A stretch of DNA of 64,000 nucleotides from an uncultured Granulicatella sp. (GCF_938030755.1 NZ_CALHIF010000040.1:31926-95925), one strand, 5' to 3'; shown: positions 9,005-20,475, counted from the stretch's first letter. Notes: a model not told the origin generated them from the letters alone. A program made the numbers and translations.

Positions 9005-10364
9005 GTGTGCACCTCGTTTTGTTTTCGTAAGATAGAATCATTTTACCAGTTTCCTCCTCAAAGGACAACGGATGAGCATAGCGATAGCCTAAAATTGCAC
9101 GAATTTTTTTGGATGCATCCTCAACAACCCAAATTTGTTTACGTTCTTCTAGTGGAATCTTTGAATTGATAAACCATCTGGAAATTTTTTGATGTTTTGT
9201 CCCTTCCGCATTCAGTGCAATTTTATCTCCAGATTTTGCATGACGAATGGTTAGTGGAAAATCCTCTTTATTCACGGGAAAGGCAAATTCTGAAGATGTC
9301 TTTCCTGTTGTGAGCAAAATTTGCTCATCTTCATTTGGACGAATTAATGTATCCTCTGCTTTGGAGAGTACGTACTCAATATTTGGAACGACTCTAGGTC
9401 TTCCTTTTTCAAATGAACAGTCTTCATAACGTTTCTTAAACTTCCATCCATTTGACAAATCTAGAGTGAGCTGTGCTTTATTCGAGCCAATTTTTTCCAA
9501 GATCTGTTCCATCTGGACAACTGAAATCGTTGTATCCATTTGGATGAGTACTTGTTGTAAGAGTAATCGTTGCATCTCTATAGGTTCTTTCAGGAATGCT
9601 TCGCGGTGGAATAAAACTTTTTTCTTTCCTTTTTGGAATAATAGCTCCTGTTTTTCTTCTAAAATCGGCATTAAGCAGGCCACAGCGTCCGCTATCATCT
9701 GCGCGCTCTTTTGGAAGTGACTTCCGGCATTTGGATTTTCCTCCTTTAGAAAAGGAACCACATGATGACGATATCTATTTCTTGTATAATTGTCCGATTC
9801 ATTCGATTCGTCTTCTAAGTAAGGAATTTGATGTATTTCGGCTTCTTTGTACAATTCTTTCTTATCCAGTGACAGGAACGGGCGTAAAATCGTCATTCCT
9901 TTCACCTGACGAATTTCCTTCATCCCAGACAATCCTTCCAATGTACTTCCTCTAGACCACTTCATTAAAATAGTTTCGAGTTGATCATCTTGGTGATGTG
10001 CTAATACTAAATAATGGGCTTGATGTTTCTTCAATACTTCCTCAAAGAATTCATAACGAAAATTTCTTAAGATGCTTTCTGAGGCTTTTTCTTCCTTCGT
10101 TTCCTTCCAATTCTTTATTTCAAATGGAATTTGATGAGATTTGCAAAAACGACGGACTAATTGTGCTTCATCCATCGACTGGACGCGAAGTCCATAGTTC
10201 ACATGCGCCACTACAAGATGTTCTTTAGCGTCGTCTTCAAACAAGAGAGCCATAGCATTCAACAAAACCATCGAATCGACTCCGCCGGATACAGCGAGAA
10301 CATATTTTTGATGAGTATACTCAGGTACTCTTTTTCTAAAAAAACTGGCTAATTGATGTTGCAT
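8991..10364 (-). CDS. tilS: tRNA(Ile)-lysidine synthetase
   Basis: Attaches lysine to C34 of the tRNA-Ile with a CAU anticodon so that it reads AUA; essential. 457 residues. The N-type ATP-pyrophosphatase loop SGGVDS is at 26-31, and HHQDDQLET is in the catalytic domain. [16 protein letters not shown] is near 195, followed by the TilS C-terminal domains. AAGGGGAG precedes the start. It overlaps hpt. Confidence 0.96.
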   Translation of the reverse strand: MQHQLASFFRKRVPEYTHQKYVLAVSGGVDSMVLLNAMALLFEDDAKEHLVVAHVNYGLRVQSMDEAQLVRRFCKSHQIPFEIKNWKETKEEKASESILRNFRYEFFEEVLKKHQAHYLVLAHHQDDQLETILMKWSRGSTLEGLSGMKEIRQVKGMTILRPFLSLDKKELYKEAEIHQIPYLEDESNESDNYTRNRYRHHVVPFLKEENPNAGSHFQKSAQMIADAVACLMPILEEKQELLFQKGKKKVLFHREAFLKEPIEMQRLLLQQVLIQMDTTISVVQMEQILEKIGSNKAQLTLDLSNGWKFKKRYEDCSFEKGRPRVVPNIEYVLSKAEDTLIRPNEDEQILLTTGKTSSEFAFPVNKEDFPLTIRHAKSGDKIALNAEGTKHQKISRWFINSKIPLEERKQIWVVEDASKKIRAILGYRYAHPLSFEEETGKMILSYENKTRCTHVKK

Positions 10365-10382
10365 AGCTCTCCCCTTTCTGTC

Positions 10383-10417
10383 AAAAAAATCTCCTCTAGC
10401 ATTTACTAGAAGAGATT
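10383..10417 (-). terminator. Terminator after yabR
   Basis: 12-bp arms AATCTCCTCTAG / CTAGAAGAGATT (one mismatch), followed on the - strand by seven T. It separates yabR from tilS, so tilS-hpt may rely on read-through or its own promoter. Confidence 0.75.
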
Positions 10418-10427
10418 AGAATAGTCA

Positions 10428-10922
10428 TTATGAACGGCGACCGCCACGTCCTCCACGTTTCCCTTCAGTGTTACGTTTCAATGAAGTTAAACGATCTTCA
10501 GAGTCTTTCAAGAAGGAACTCATCAATGAATCAAAATCAGTTGCTTTTGATTGCGAAGGAGATTTCTTTTCATATGGAGCAGCTGATTTCCCAGCAAAGC
10601 GATTTTTCTTGAAATCTTGTGAATCTTGATTACGCGGTGTGAAAGTTTTTTTGTTTTTAGATTTGTCTTCAGTATCTTCCTTTGGTTTATCAACGGCACG
10701 ACGAATCGATAAACTAATTTTGCCGTCGTCAGCAATTGTCATGACTTTCACTTTAACTTCGTCTCCAACCTTCAAAACTTCTTTGATATCTTGGATATAC
10801 GAATCTGAAACCTCACTAATGTGAACAAGACCTGTTTTACGATCTCCTAAATCGACAAAAACTCCAAAATTTGTAATTCCAGTCACTTTACCTGGGATTA
10901 CGTTTCCTACTTCGATTGACAT
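10428..10922 (-). CDS. yabR: S1-domain RNA-binding protein YabR
   Basis: 164 residues. The S1 domain covers about 1-75 (VGNVIPGKVTGITNFGVFVDLGDRKTGLVHISEVSDSYI), followed by a charged linker and an RG-rich end (KRGGRGGRRS). Small S1 proteins of this type bind RNA or ribosomes; the exact role is unknown. It lies between divIC and tilS as in Bacillus. The ribosome site GGAGG is 12 bases from the ATG, which is rather far. Confidence 0.9.
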   Translation of the reverse strand: MSIEVGNVIPGKVTGITNFGVFVDLGDRKTGLVHISEVSDSYIQDIKEVLKVGDEVKVKVMTIADDGKISLSIRRAVDKPKEDTEDKSKNKKTFTPRNQDSQDFKKNRFAGKSAAPYEKKSPSQSKATDFDSLMSSFLKDSEDRLTSLKRNTEGKRGGRGGRRS

Positions 10923-10950
10923 ATAAAAAGCGTTCCTCCTTCATTTTTAT

Positions 10951-10980
10951 CCTTTTTATACACGCTCACGTATAAAAAGG
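10951..10980. other. Strong hairpin between divIC and yabR
   Basis: Perfect 11-bp arms CCTTTTTATAC and GTATAAAAAGG. No T run follows on either strand beyond the stem itself, so it could be an attenuator, a processing site or a weak terminator. Confidence 0.5.
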
Positions 10981-10990
10981 GTTCATTGCC

Positions 10991-11434
10991 TTATCGGTTT
11001 TGTGTGGTTACTTTAACAACAGTTTCCCCTTGTTCCACTTCTTCTTTGACTTGTTGCGCTTTGTTTTCAGCAGTGTCGTTAGGCGTACTAAAAATAATTT
11101 CACCATTTTTGCTTAAATAGTATTCACTACGCGCTAACTTCGCAATGTATTCATCACTTTGAAGAAGTTCAACTTGCTGCGTTAAAGATTCTTTTTGTTT
11201 TTCAGCGAATTCTTTTTCAGCTTTTGCCTTTTCAATCTTTTGATCTAATTGATTCGCTTGTTGTAATTGATTCCCAATACCGACAATCATCACTCCGGAT
11301 ATGGCAATTAATGCAATCACAATCAGTTTGGTAACTAGTGAATGACTTTTCCAAACTGGTGAAGAAGTTTTCGGTTTTCTTTTTTGGTTGATAGAAACGA
11401 TATTCGAATTTGTGGATTGATTTTGTTGCTTCAC
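10991..11434 (-). CDS. divIC: Septum formation initiator DivIC/FtsB-like
   Basis: 147-residue bitopic cell-division protein. A cytoplasmic lysine-rich start, one membrane helix at about 33-52 (VTKLIVIALIAISGVMIVGI), and an extracytoplasmic coiled coil at about 55-95. The conserved YIAKLARSEYYLSKNGEIIF follows, a signature of DivIC/FtsB. It partners with FtsL/DivIB in the divisome. It has its own promoter-like TAGACG-17-TATACT upstream and is flanked by yabR, the standard order. Confidence 0.9.
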   Translation of the reverse strand: MKQQNQSTNSNIVSINQKRKPKTSSPVWKSHSLVTKLIVIALIAISGVMIVGIGNQLQQANQLDQKIEKAKAEKEFAEKQKESLTQQVELLQSDEYIAKLARSEYYLSKNGEIIFSTPNDTAENKAQQVKEEVEQGETVVKVTTQNR

Positions 11435-11589
11435 CTTAATTGTCTCCTTTTTAACTTATACACAATGAGTATAACAAGAATGAGCCTTATCGTCTATGAT
11501 TACACTAAGAATTTTTTTATTTTTTTATGATTATCCGTGTTTTTTAAGGATGGACTATCCTTCTAAAATCTCTTAAAACGATTTCTTTA

Positions 11590-11623
11590 AAAATAAATAC
11601 CGCAGATAAGCTCTCTGCGGTAT
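11590..11623 (-). terminator. Terminator after mgtC-family gene
   Basis: Arms ATACCGCAGA and TCTGCGGTAT. The - strand continues with TTTATTTTTA. Confidence 0.85.
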
Positions 11624-11631
11624 CAAAAATT

Positions 11632-12339
11632 TTAATTTACATCCTCAGTACGTAGTTTCACGCGTTTAATCACAACTTGATTTTCCGTTTCACGAATATA
11701 ATTTTTCAAGTTTTCAATGACAATCTCTTCATCATTTTGGATACGAATCACTAGTTCATACTTCTCGTCGTCTAATTCTCTAGCTTCAACTTGTATGGAT
11801 TGATAATCTCCAAAATGACAATAATTATAAATAGATTGTACAATCGTTGGGTTTGGAATTTCACAATAAATATTTACTTGACGGCTTTTCCCTTGTAATA
11901 AAGGCTCATATGCAAGCTTTTGCACAATGACGATAATGGCCGAGCATAGTGCTCCAAAGAACCAGAATCCCCCACCAATTGCAAGTCCAATCCCTGAAGT
12001 TGCCCAAATTCCAGAGGCTGTAGTCAAACCACTTACGCGTTTATCACGCATAAAAATGATTCCCCCTCCAATAAAGCTGATCCCGCTGACCACTTGCGCA
12101 GCTACACGAGCAGTATCATAGTTTGGAGTATCTAAAAAAGCTTCTTTTGAAATAATCATCATCAAACAAGAAGTTAACGCCACAATCATGTGCGTTTTCA
12201 CACCCGCTTGTTTATTTCTAGAGGTACGCTCATAACCAATCGCTAATCCACATGCGCATGATATAAAAATAGCCAAAAAATGACGTAATTCCATCCATCC
12301 ATTGAATGGTTGCAATATATTTATGGCATGTAAATCCAT
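11632..12339 (-). CDS. MgtC/SapB family membrane protein
   Basis: 235 residues. The N-terminal MgtC domain has about five helices (residues 15-150), with the family stretch ACGLAIGYERTSRNKQAGVKT, ISFIGGGIIF and GLTTASGIWATSGIGLAIGGG. The C-terminal cytoplasmic domain is ACT-like. MgtC proteins affect magnesium adaptation and ATP synthase activity; the exact substrate is unknown. It is an insertion in the usual rqcP-divIC junction and is bounded by its own promoter and terminator, so it is an independent unit. Confidence 0.9.
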   Translation of the reverse strand: MDLHAINILQPFNGWMELRHFLAIFISCACGLAIGYERTSRNKQAGVKTHMIVALTSCLMMIISKEAFLDTPNYDTARVAAQVVSGISFIGGGIIFMRDKRVSGLTTASGIWATSGIGLAIGGGFWFFGALCSAIIVIVQKLAYEPLLQGKSRQVNIYCEIPNPTIVQSIYNYCHFGDYQSIQVEARELDDEKYELVIRIQNDEEIVIENLKNYIRETENQVVIKRVKLRTEDVN

Positions 12340-12378
12340 GGTTTCTCCTCCTTTAATCCTTTTTAAAAAGTACTATTT

Positions 12379-12407
12379 ATCATACCCCTTTCTGCAATGG
12401 AAGTCAA
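12379..12407 (-). promoter_or_regulatory. Promoter of mgtC-family gene
   Basis: - strand TTGACT, 17-bp spacer, TATGAT, about 40 bases upstream of the start, followed by AAAGGAGG. Confidence 0.8.
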
Positions 12408-12430
12408 CAGAAAACGCATACATTTTTAGA

Positions 12431-12469
12431 TAAAAAACTAGGCTCCCTCAAATGAGAGAACCTAGTTTT
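12431..12469 (-). terminator. Terminator of the mfd-rqcP operon
   Basis: Arms AAAACTAGG and CCTAGTTTT with inner CTC/GAG pairing. The - strand continues TTTTTTAT. It ends transcription just after rqcP. Confidence 0.85.
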
Positions 12470-12478
12470 AGATTCATT

Positions 12479-12754
12479 TTATAAATTTGTGTTTTCTTCT
12501 TTAATGAACTTTTCTTCTAAAATCGTAAACATTTCTTTAGCGTCTTCTTTTCTTGTTGAATCCATCAACGCTTCAACTTGTACTAAGACATGTTTGTTCC
12601 CGAATTGAATCGCGATTTTGTCGCCAACTTTTACGTCCGTTGAAGATTTCGCCACTTTATCATTAATAAACACACGTCCCTTGTCAGCCACTTCTTTAGC
12701 CACTGTACGACGTTTAATTAATCGGGATACTTTTAAAAACTTATCGAGTCTCAT
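12479..12754 (-). CDS. rqcP: S4-domain RNA-binding protein of ribosome quality control
   Basis: 91 residues of the RqcP/YabO (Hsp15-like) family, which supports C-terminal alanine tailing on stalled 50S subunits together with RqcH. The S4 fold occupies most of it ([17 protein letters not shown], then [21 protein letters not shown]). The ATG at 12754 is preferred to the adjacent one at 12757 by ribosome-site spacing. It overlaps the flippase gene by 14 bases. Confidence 0.93.
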   Translation of the reverse strand: MRLDKFLKVSRLIKRRTVAKEVADKGRVFINDKVAKSSTDVKVGDKIAIQFGNKHVLVQVEALMDSTRKEDAKEMFTILEEKFIKEENTNL

Positions 12755-14360
12755 CATTTTCCTCTTTTCTACTAAATTTTCTAAGCAAGGTTTTTCCTTT
12801 AGGGATTAGCACCCATTCGCGTTTTGTAAATAAATTCCATTTCATCGTTCCAGCCAAGAAGAGGGCTACACCGACGAAGGCATAGAACAATGAAAATACA
12901 AAAGCCATCGTTCTAGAATCTTGAAGTCCTGCAAAGTACCACGTACCGTAGGATAATATCGACACGATAACGGTCATTCCCATCGCAATTCCAGTAAGAA
13001 GCTGTATGAAATTTCCTTCATGCAACACACTTATAAAAATGTCTTTTGCAAAAGCCATCATCACGCTCATCATGACACATAATCCAAGCGCCGTCGCAAG
13101 GCTGGCACCAAGTGTTCCAAACATCGCTACGAATAAATAATTCGTACCAGCTTTCACTACGAGTCCTGCTACGAGTGCCAGAAGCGTCTTTGGATATTGA
13201 TGCTGGCTTTGGAAAATGCCGTGCAGCGACATAATGACTGACGCAAAGAAAATACTTGTAACATAGACAAGCAGTACTGACTGCCCCTTCGCATCTCCAA
13301 AGAGTGCGGTATTTAACCACGGCAAGATGGCAATCATCCCCATCGTCGCAACAAGTGAGAATGTCATCGTCATTCGAAGAAGTGACGCAGATAGTCTCTT
13401 AAATTCTAAGTCGTGGCCTTTCTTGAAGGAACGCGATAACATCGGCATATAGCTCGATGAAAATCCTACTCCAACTACCATTCCTAATTGAACAAGCGGT
13501 TGTCCCCGGTCGTAAATTCCTTTCAGGTCTTTCGCCACTTCAGGAAGTATTCCTTGGTCTGTTAACATATTGTACACAGAGAAAGAATCCACCAATTGAA
13601 ACAAGACTAAAATAGAACTAAGGAGACAGATGGTCCCCCCTTCAAAGGCAAAGCGTTTAAAGAGATGCCCAAAAGTTGGAACTTCCATTTCTACTGGTGA
13701 AATCGTCAAGGCGTCGAGCGGATCTTTCGTTTCCTGATATGCATAATACAGCATCACAAGAATCGCGAAGACTGCCGCAATCGTCGCACTCGACATCGCC
13801 CATGTCCCCATCGTGTAGTAGTCTGAAATGGTGCTGCCAAACAGACTCGCTACAAAGAGAATTACCGCGACACGAACGACCTGCTCCACCACTTGTGAGA
13901 TGGCAGTCGGCATCATTCGAAAGCTTCCTTGGAAATACCCCCTTGTGATGACTAGAAACGGCATCAATAGAAACATCCACGATACACTTTGGACGACTGG
14001 CAAGAGTTCTACGTCTCCCATCCAGCGGGCAATCATTCCTGCACCCAAATGGAGGAAGGCAAAAATCCCCACTCCAACGAGGCTTGCAATCACGAATAGC
14101 TGCTTCAATAATTTCTTTAAATGTGTCGACTCCAAGTATTCCGCGACTACATTGGACACGAATACCGGGAAGCCCGTTAATGCAAAGGTCATGCCGATTC
14201 CATAGATAGGATACACCTGTTGATATACATAAAATCCGGTGTTTCCTACCATGTTTTGGAAAGGAACTCGGTACACCGCACTTAAAATCTTAGCAATAAA
14301 CGCGGCAATCGAGAGCGCAATCGCCCCTTGCATCATCCCTTTACTATTTATCTTCTTCAT
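12741..14360 (-). CDS. MurJ/SpoVB-type lipid flippase (MOP family)
   Basis: About 539 residues with some 14 membrane helices. It is a polysaccharide-export protein of the MVF/SpoVB branch, equivalent to B. subtilis YabM, and probably flips an undecaprenyl-linked cell-wall or polysaccharide precursor. Typical features are [23 protein letters not shown] at the start and [14 protein letters not shown] near 90. The ATG at 14360 is preferred over 14372, as GAGGA lies 6 bases upstream. It overlaps the mfd end by 17 bases. Whether it is the essential lipid II flippase cannot be decided here. Confidence 0.88.
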   Translation of the reverse strand: MKKINSKGMMQGAIALSIAAFIAKILSAVYRVPFQNMVGNTGFYVYQQVYPIYGIGMTFALTGFPVFVSNVVAEYLESTHLKKLLKQLFVIASLVGVGIFAFLHLGAGMIARWMGDVELLPVVQSVSWMFLLMPFLVITRGYFQGSFRMMPTAISQVVEQVVRVAVILFVASLFGSTISDYYTMGTWAMSSATIAAVFAILVMLYYAYQETKDPLDALTISPVEMEVPTFGHLFKRFAFEGGTICLLSSILVLFQLVDSFSVYNMLTDQGILPEVAKDLKGIYDRGQPLVQLGMVVGVGFSSSYMPMLSRSFKKGHDLEFKRLSASLLRMTMTFSLVATMGMIAILPWLNTALFGDAKGQSVLLVYVTSIFFASVIMSLHGIFQSQHQYPKTLLALVAGLVVKAGTNYLFVAMFGTLGASLATALGLCVMMSVMMAFAKDIFISVLHEGNFIQLLTGIAMGMTVIVSILSYGTWYFAGLQDSRTMAFVFSLFYAFVGVALFLAGTMKWNLFTKREWVLIPKGKTLLRKFSRKEENDETR

Positions 14361-17300
14361 GTTTTTCCTCATCGCGGGCTAGAATTTCCCCGCATGTTTT
14401 TACAAACAGTTTAACTTGCTCCAGCCATAAGTCAACAGGCTTTTGCGTGATATTTAATAAAATCTGAAGACTTTCGCCCTTGTTGGCCACTTGTGCTGGT
14501 AATTTCACTGGACCAAGTGCCTCAAAGACAGGCACTCCTTGCAAACGAGTCGCAGTTGGCTGGGCAATCGTAATCGTCACCGAATTGTCTTTACGCTTAA
14601 TCGAAACAGCGTTAATTTCATTCGCGTAATGTTTAATCAATCCAACTTCCGCTAATGCACTCACTTCATCCGGGAAGTCCCCGAAGCGGTCGATAAAATC
14701 ATCGAGCAATTCTTCATAAGCTTCCACGCTATCAATCGAACGAATACGTTTATACATCTCGATTTTTTGGCGTTCATCTTGAATATAACTTGCAGGAATA
14801 TACGCATCAATCTGCAAGTCGATTTCGACGGTTTCTTCGTCCGACTTCACTTCTTTTCCTTGTTTCTTCAACACGGCTTCACTTAATAATTGAGAATATA
14901 AATCAAATCCGACCGAATCGATAAATCCATGCTGTTGTTTTCCAAGTAAATTCCCTGCCCCACGAATCGATAAGTCACGCATGGCAATCTTGAATCCAGA
15001 GCCAAGTTCTGTAAAGTCGCGCATCGCTTGGAGTCGCTTCTCGCTAACTTCGGTTAAGACTTTATCTGGTTGATACATAAGGTATGCATAAGCAATACGG
15101 TTTGTACGACCAACACGTCCCCGCAATTGATACAATTGCGAAAGCCCCATATAGTCGGCATTTTCAATAAAAAGAGTGTTTACGTTTGGAATATCGACTC
15201 CGGTTTCAATAATCGTCGTTGTTACTAAGACATCGTATTCCCCTTCAATAAATTGGAAGAGAATATTTTCAAGTGTGGCCTCACTCATCTGGCCATGAAT
15301 CACCCCGACACGACAACCTGGAACCAAAACTCTCAGTTCATCGGCCTTCTTCTCGATCGTCTCAACTCGATTATATAAATAGAAAACTTGTCCGCCACGA
15401 GCCATCTCGCGTTCGATTCCGTCTCGAATCGTCATTGGGTTTTGTTCCATTACAAAGGTTTGGACCGGATATCGGTTTGCTGGTGGCGTTTCGATGACGG
15501 ATAAATCACGCACCCCAAGCATCGACATATGGAGTGTGCGTGGAATTGGCGTTGCTGTTAGCGTCAATACGTCCACTTGCGATTTCAATTGTTTCAAACG
15601 CTCCTTATGCTTCACACCAAAACGTTGTTCTTCATCGACAATGAGGAGTCCTAAATCTAAAAATTGCACGTCTTTTGAAAGAAGACGATGTGTCCCAATC
15701 ACGATATCCACTGATCCTTTTCGAAGCTTTTCAATGGTTTCTTCTTGTTCTTTCTTACTTCGGAATCGACTCAGTAAACCAATCTTAAACGGATAGTCAG
15801 AAAATCGTTGAACAAAATTTTCGTAATGTTGCTCGGCGAGAATCGTTGTCGGAACAAGAACAGCTGCTTGCTTCCCGTCCATTACAGCTTTGAAGACCGC
15901 ACGCATCGCTACTTCTGTCTTCCCGTATCCAACGTCGCCTACCAGCAGACGGTCCATCGGTTTGTCCTTTTGCATGTCTTCCTTAATCTCTGCCACACTT
16001 CGCAGTTGGTCTTGAGTCTCCGTGTAAGGAAAGGCTTGCTCGAATTCTTGTTGTTCCACGGTATCTCGGCTAAACGCATATCCTTTTTCGGCGTCGCGTT
16101 TAGCGTATAATTCGATGAGTTCATTGGCGATATCTTCAATCTTCGCAGCCACTTTTCGTTTTGTCTTCGCCCATTCCGTACCACCTAATTTATTGAGTTT
16201 TGGTACTTTGGCATCAGACGACACGTATTTTTGAACGAGCTTAATTTGAGAAACTGGAACGAATAAATTCCCGCCGTCTTGGTAATGAATCGACATGTAG
16301 TCTTGGTGAATGCCGCCGATTTCTAGCGTCTCCATCCCTTGATACACACCGACCCCGTGATTCACGTGAACCACATAGTCCCCAACCGCTAATTCAGTAT
16401 AGCTCTTCAAGCGTTCCGCATTCGAGATCTTTTGGTTTCTCGGTGCGCGTTTTGTGAGTTTATTAAATAATTCGCGTTCCGTTAAAATAGCAAATTTGTC
16501 TTCTGGCAGTTCAAATCCATTGTGCATCTTGCCGACCATGATTTGAAGTTGCCCTTCTAGTACAGTCCCGTTTGAAATCACACTTTTGATATCAAAATCG
16601 GCAAAGGTTTGTTCTACTTTTTGTGCACGTTTGGCATCATCGACTAAAACGATGACTGTTGCGCCTTGTTTCTTCCAGCGGTCCGCTTCGACTTTCACCA
16701 TCGGCATTTGCGAGAAGAACTGTGTCATCGTGCGGGTCGTAATCGGATGAATCGCATCGAGAGATAGTCGTCCGAGTCCTTTTTGGAAAATGGCTAAATA
16801 CGTTCTCTTAAGAGGACTCTCCTTTAATACTTTTCGTCCATCTTGAACGAGCGACAATCCAGACGCAATCGCACCTGTTTCGATATGGTGCGTCTTCCAA
16901 TAGCCAGCCTCTTCTTCTAAGGATTTACTCTTTTCGATAAAACGAGCGTAGTCATCAATAATGAGGTACGCATCTTTAGAAACATAATCTAATAAACTAG
17001 TCTTCTCAGGATAAATACATTCTAAGAAGTACGATAAGTTTGAAGGAATCTCTCCATTTTCTAATTGTGCATCGATAGCTTGTTGAATACTCGACACTTG
17101 GTCTCTTCGCTCTTGACTTTGGGAAGACTTCACGTCCTTTTCATAGAGCGCATGAATTTTCGTTTGCGCCTTCCAAACGGCTTCCTTTTGCAGAGGTAAG
17201 TCTGTGGCGGGTAAGATGCGCACTTCTTGAATCACATCCATCGAACGTTGTGTTTCCGCATTAAATGCGCGAATTGAATCCACTTCTGTATCAAAGAAAT

Positions 17301-17883
17301 CAAGACGAAGTGGATATTCTTGGTCGAGCGGATAAATATCGACGATACTTCCACGAAGCGCAAATTCACCAGGAGTCGCCACCATATTTTCGCGGCGATA
17401 TCCTAATTCCACCAACTGCTCCACAAAGGTATCCATCGATTCGATTTTAGACCCGATGGCTAGTTCAAGCGAACTCTTTTTCCACACTTCTGCCGGTACT
17501 AAGAGTTTTTGTATTCCAGAGAGCGGCACAATGACGATTCCTTTTTGTCCACGGCTTAGAAAATCAAGCGTGCGAATCCGTTGGCTCACCACATCTGGTG
17601 ATACCACTGAAAAATCCGCAGCAAGTGACTCTTCTACTGGAAAGAGATGAATAATATCCTCATCGTACCACTCTGACAATTCTTCATAAGTCTGCGTCGC
17701 TTGTAAGAGCGTTGGCGTCACAATCACTAATTGCTTATCTAATTTTTCAAATGCGCACGACTCGGCCAAATGTTTTATAGAACCACTGAGTCCTAAAACC
17801 AGTTGACTCTCATGGAGAGCGAGTGTATCTAGCCACTCCTTAAATCCTTTCAGTTTACTGATGGTTTGGTGCAATAATTGCAT
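14344..17883 (-). CDS. mfd: Transcription-repair coupling factor
   Basis: 1179-residue DNA translocase that removes stalled RNA polymerase and recruits UvrA. The domains are in order: UvrB-like N-terminal region (1-350), CarD-like polymerase-interacting domain around 490-560 (GDYVVHVNHGVGVYQG), and helicase with Walker A GDVGYGKT at about 646 and DEEQRFG at about 750. RGRVGR, the TRG motif and the C-terminal D7 domain follow. Full family length. It follows pth and precedes the flippase gene, the standard order. Confidence 0.98.
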   Translation of the reverse strand: MQLLHQTISKLKGFKEWLDTLALHESQLVLGLSGSIKHLAESCAFEKLDKQLVIVTPTLLQATQTYEELSEWYDEDIIHLFPVEESLAADFSVVSPDVVSQRIRTLDFLSRGQKGIVIVPLSGIQKLLVPAEVWKKSSLELAIGSKIESMDTFVEQLVELGYRRENMVATPGEFALRGSIVDIYPLDQEYPLRLDFFDTEVDSIRAFNAETQRSMDVIQEVRILPATDLPLQKEAVWKAQTKIHALYEKDVKSSQSQERRDQVSSIQQAIDAQLENGEIPSNLSYFLECIYPEKTSLLDYVSKDAYLIIDDYARFIEKSKSLEEEAGYWKTHHIETGAIASGLSLVQDGRKVLKESPLKRTYLAIFQKGLGRLSLDAIHPITTRTMTQFFSQMPMVKVEADRWKKQGATVIVLVDDAKRAQKVEQTFADFDIKSVISNGTVLEGQLQIMVGKMHNGFELPEDKFAILTERELFNKLTKRAPRNQKISNAERLKSYTELAVGDYVVHVNHGVGVYQGMETLEIGGIHQDYMSIHYQDGGNLFVPVSQIKLVQKYVSSDAKVPKLNKLGGTEWAKTKRKVAAKIEDIANELIELYAKRDAEKGYAFSRDTVEQQEFEQAFPYTETQDQLRSVAEIKEDMQKDKPMDRLLVGDVGYGKTEVAMRAVFKAVMDGKQAAVLVPTTILAEQHYENFVQRFSDYPFKIGLLSRFRSKKEQEETIEKLRKGSVDIVIGTHRLLSKDVQFLDLGLLIVDEEQRFGVKHKERLKQLKSQVDVLTLTATPIPRTLHMSMLGVRDLSVIETPPANRYPVQTFVMEQNPMTIRDGIEREMARGGQVFYLYNRVETIEKKADELRVLVPGCRVGVIHGQMSEATLENILFQFIEGEYDVLVTTTIIETGVDIPNVNTLFIENADYMGLSQLYQLRGRVGRTNRIAYAYLMYQPDKVLTEVSEKRLQAMRDFTELGSGFKIAMRDLSIRGAGNLLGKQQHGFIDSVGFDLYSQLLSEAVLKKQGKEVKSDEETVEIDLQIDAYIPASYIQDERQKIEMYKRIRSIDSVEAYEELLDDFIDRFGDFPDEVSALAEVGLIKHYANEINAVSIKRKDNSVTITIAQPTATRLQGVPVFEALGPVKLPAQVANKGESLQILLNITQKPVDLWLEQVKLFVKTCGEILARDEEKHEEDK

Positions 17884-17904
17884 AACTTTCTCCTTTTTAT
17901 AACG

Positions 17905-17940
17905 ACAAAAAGAGACCGCGAAAAACTTCGCAGCATCTCT
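17905..17940 (-). terminator. Hairpin between pth and mfd
   Basis: Arms AGAGA...GCGAA and TTCGC...TCTCT, followed on the - strand by TTTTTGT. Likely partial terminator or attenuator before mfd. Confidence 0.6.
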
Positions 17941-17952
17941 TCTTCTATTTTT

Positions 17953-18513
17953 TTAATTAAATTGATTCATTGTTTTAACAAAATCATCCGTATCAATCCA
18001 CGAACGAATCGCATCGACACTCTTTTGCACCGCAAAAATAATGTCCTCTTCTTCCTCTTTTTCAAAACGGTTGAGCACATGTCCTACGACCGTACGTCCA
18101 TCTTTTGGACGCCCAACCCCCACTTTAATTCGGTTAAACTCACTTGTCCCTAGGCATGAAATAATACTCTTCATCCCATTATGTCCACCAGCGCTACCTT
18201 TTTGACGAAGACGAATCTTTCCAACCGGCAGATCCATATCATCATAAACAACCAGCAAGTCTTCAATCCCTATTTTAAAATAATTCATCAATGGTCGAAT
18301 CGCTTCCCCTGATAAATTCATAAACGTCAAGGGCTTCATGAAGATGACTTTTTCTCCGCCCATTTGCACCTGCGCAAACACTGCATCAAAAAGTGCTTTA
18401 TCAAAATCAAACTTTTCTTGATAGGCCACTTCGTCCATTGTCATGAATCCGACATTATGTCTGGTCCCTTTATACTTTGCTCCAGGATTCCCTAGACCAA
18501 CGACTAATTTCAT
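17953..18513 (-). CDS. pth: Peptidyl-tRNA hydrolase
   Basis: 186 residues. Recycles peptidyl-tRNA released from ribosomes; essential. Signatures: MKLVVGLGNPGAKYKGTRHNVGF with the catalytic His in RHNVGF, FMNLSG, DDMDLPVGKIRLRQKGSAGGHNGM. The start at 18513 is chosen because AGGTG is 6 bases upstream and the family begins exactly here; the frame is open further upstream but without homology. Confidence 0.97.
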   Translation of the reverse strand: MKLVVGLGNPGAKYKGTRHNVGFMTMDEVAYQEKFDFDKALFDAVFAQVQMGGEKVIFMKPLTFMNLSGEAIRPLMNYFKIGIEDLLVVYDDMDLPVGKIRLRQKGSAGGHNGMKSIISCLGTSEFNRIKVGVGRPKDGRTVVGHVLNRFEKEEEEDIIFAVQKSVDAIRSWIDTDDFVKTMNQFN

Positions 18514-18546
18514 ACTTTCACCTATTCTTTTTTCTTCTATTTTGCT

Positions 18547-18555
18547 ATTATACCA
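18547..18555 (-). promoter_or_regulatory. Extended -10 promoter of pth
   Basis: - strand TGgTATAAT, about 33 bases upstream of the pth start. No convincing -35. Confidence 0.6.
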
Positions 18556-18629
18556 TACCCCCACAACTTCCCGTTATTAATTCACTTTTTCACGAAATTG
18601 TTTTTTTTATGTATTATTTGTCATAATAA

Positions 18630-19688
<1,059 letters not shown>

Positions 19689-19696
19689 TCAAAAAG

Positions 19697-19729
19697 AAAA
19701 CTGAGTCGATAAATCGACTCAGTTTTTTT
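19697..19729. terminator. Bidirectional terminator between ldh and the DUF554 gene
   Basis: Arms AAACTGAGTCGAT and ATCGACTCAGTTT with T runs on the + side and a T-rich - side. It serves both convergent genes. Confidence 0.9.
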
Positions 19730-19731
19730 CA

Positions 19732-20421
19732 TTAAAACATCGTTAAAATGGGTACAATTATAATAGGCATGAAAATAGCGGGTAAGAAATTAAGGACTTT
19801 TATCTTTGTAATCCCTAGAAGATTCATCGCCAAGCCAACTAAAAGTAAGGACCCCACTGCCGACATAGAAACTGTGACTGTCTCACTTAAATAAGGGGAT
19901 ACAAATTGCGATAAACCTACTAGAATCAATTCATATGCAATCACAGCTACAGATGATAGCCCCACGCCAATCCCTTCTGTTGCAGCAAGAAATATCGAAG
20001 TAATGCCATCTAAAATGGATTTTGTTTGAAGTAAAGTCGGCTCTCCAGTCAATCCTAGTTGAATCGACCCCATTGTAGCCAGCGCTCCTACACAGAAAAT
20101 CATCACCGCAGCGACAAATCCTTCTCCTAAATTGACATTTGTCTCTTTTCCTTTTGAAGTCTTCTCTTGAAGCCAATCCGCAAATTTACGAACACGCTCC
20201 TCCATTTGAATTCCTTCACCCACAAGAGCTCCACAAACGAGCGATAAAATCATAATCATACTACTAGGAATTTGAATGGCTCCTTTAATTCCTACTAAAA
20301 ACACACAAAGAGCTAAACCTTGTATAATATGTTGGGAAAAACGATCTGCGATAATATTTCTTAGAAATACTCCCACAATCGCCCCTACTGCAATGGCTAC
20401 TCCATTTATTAAAATAATCAC
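19732..20421 (-). CDS. DUF554 family membrane protein (YdfK/YqgA-like)
   Basis: 229 residues with six or seven hydrophobic helices and conserved glycine-rich segments (LINGVAIAVGAIVGVFLRN at the start, GAIQIPSSMIMILSLVCGALVGEGIQ near 46-71, VGALATMGSIQLGLTGEP near 115). The family is probably a transporter but no substrate is established. GTG start with AAGGAG 7 bases upstream. Confidence 0.85.
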   Translation of the reverse strand: MIILINGVAIAVGAIVGVFLRNIIADRFSQHIIQGLALCVFLVGIKGAIQIPSSMIMILSLVCGALVGEGIQMEERVRKFADWLQEKTSKGKETNVNLGEGFVAAVMIFCVGALATMGSIQLGLTGEPTLLQTKSILDGITSIFLAATEGIGVGLSSVAVIAYELILVGLSQFVSPYLSETVTVSMSAVGSLLLVGLAMNLLGITKIKVLNFLPAIFMPIIIVPILTMF

Positions 20422-20475
20422 TGAAAAACTCCTTCATTCTAAATCTATGACGCGAAGGAATTTTTCTCCTTAACG

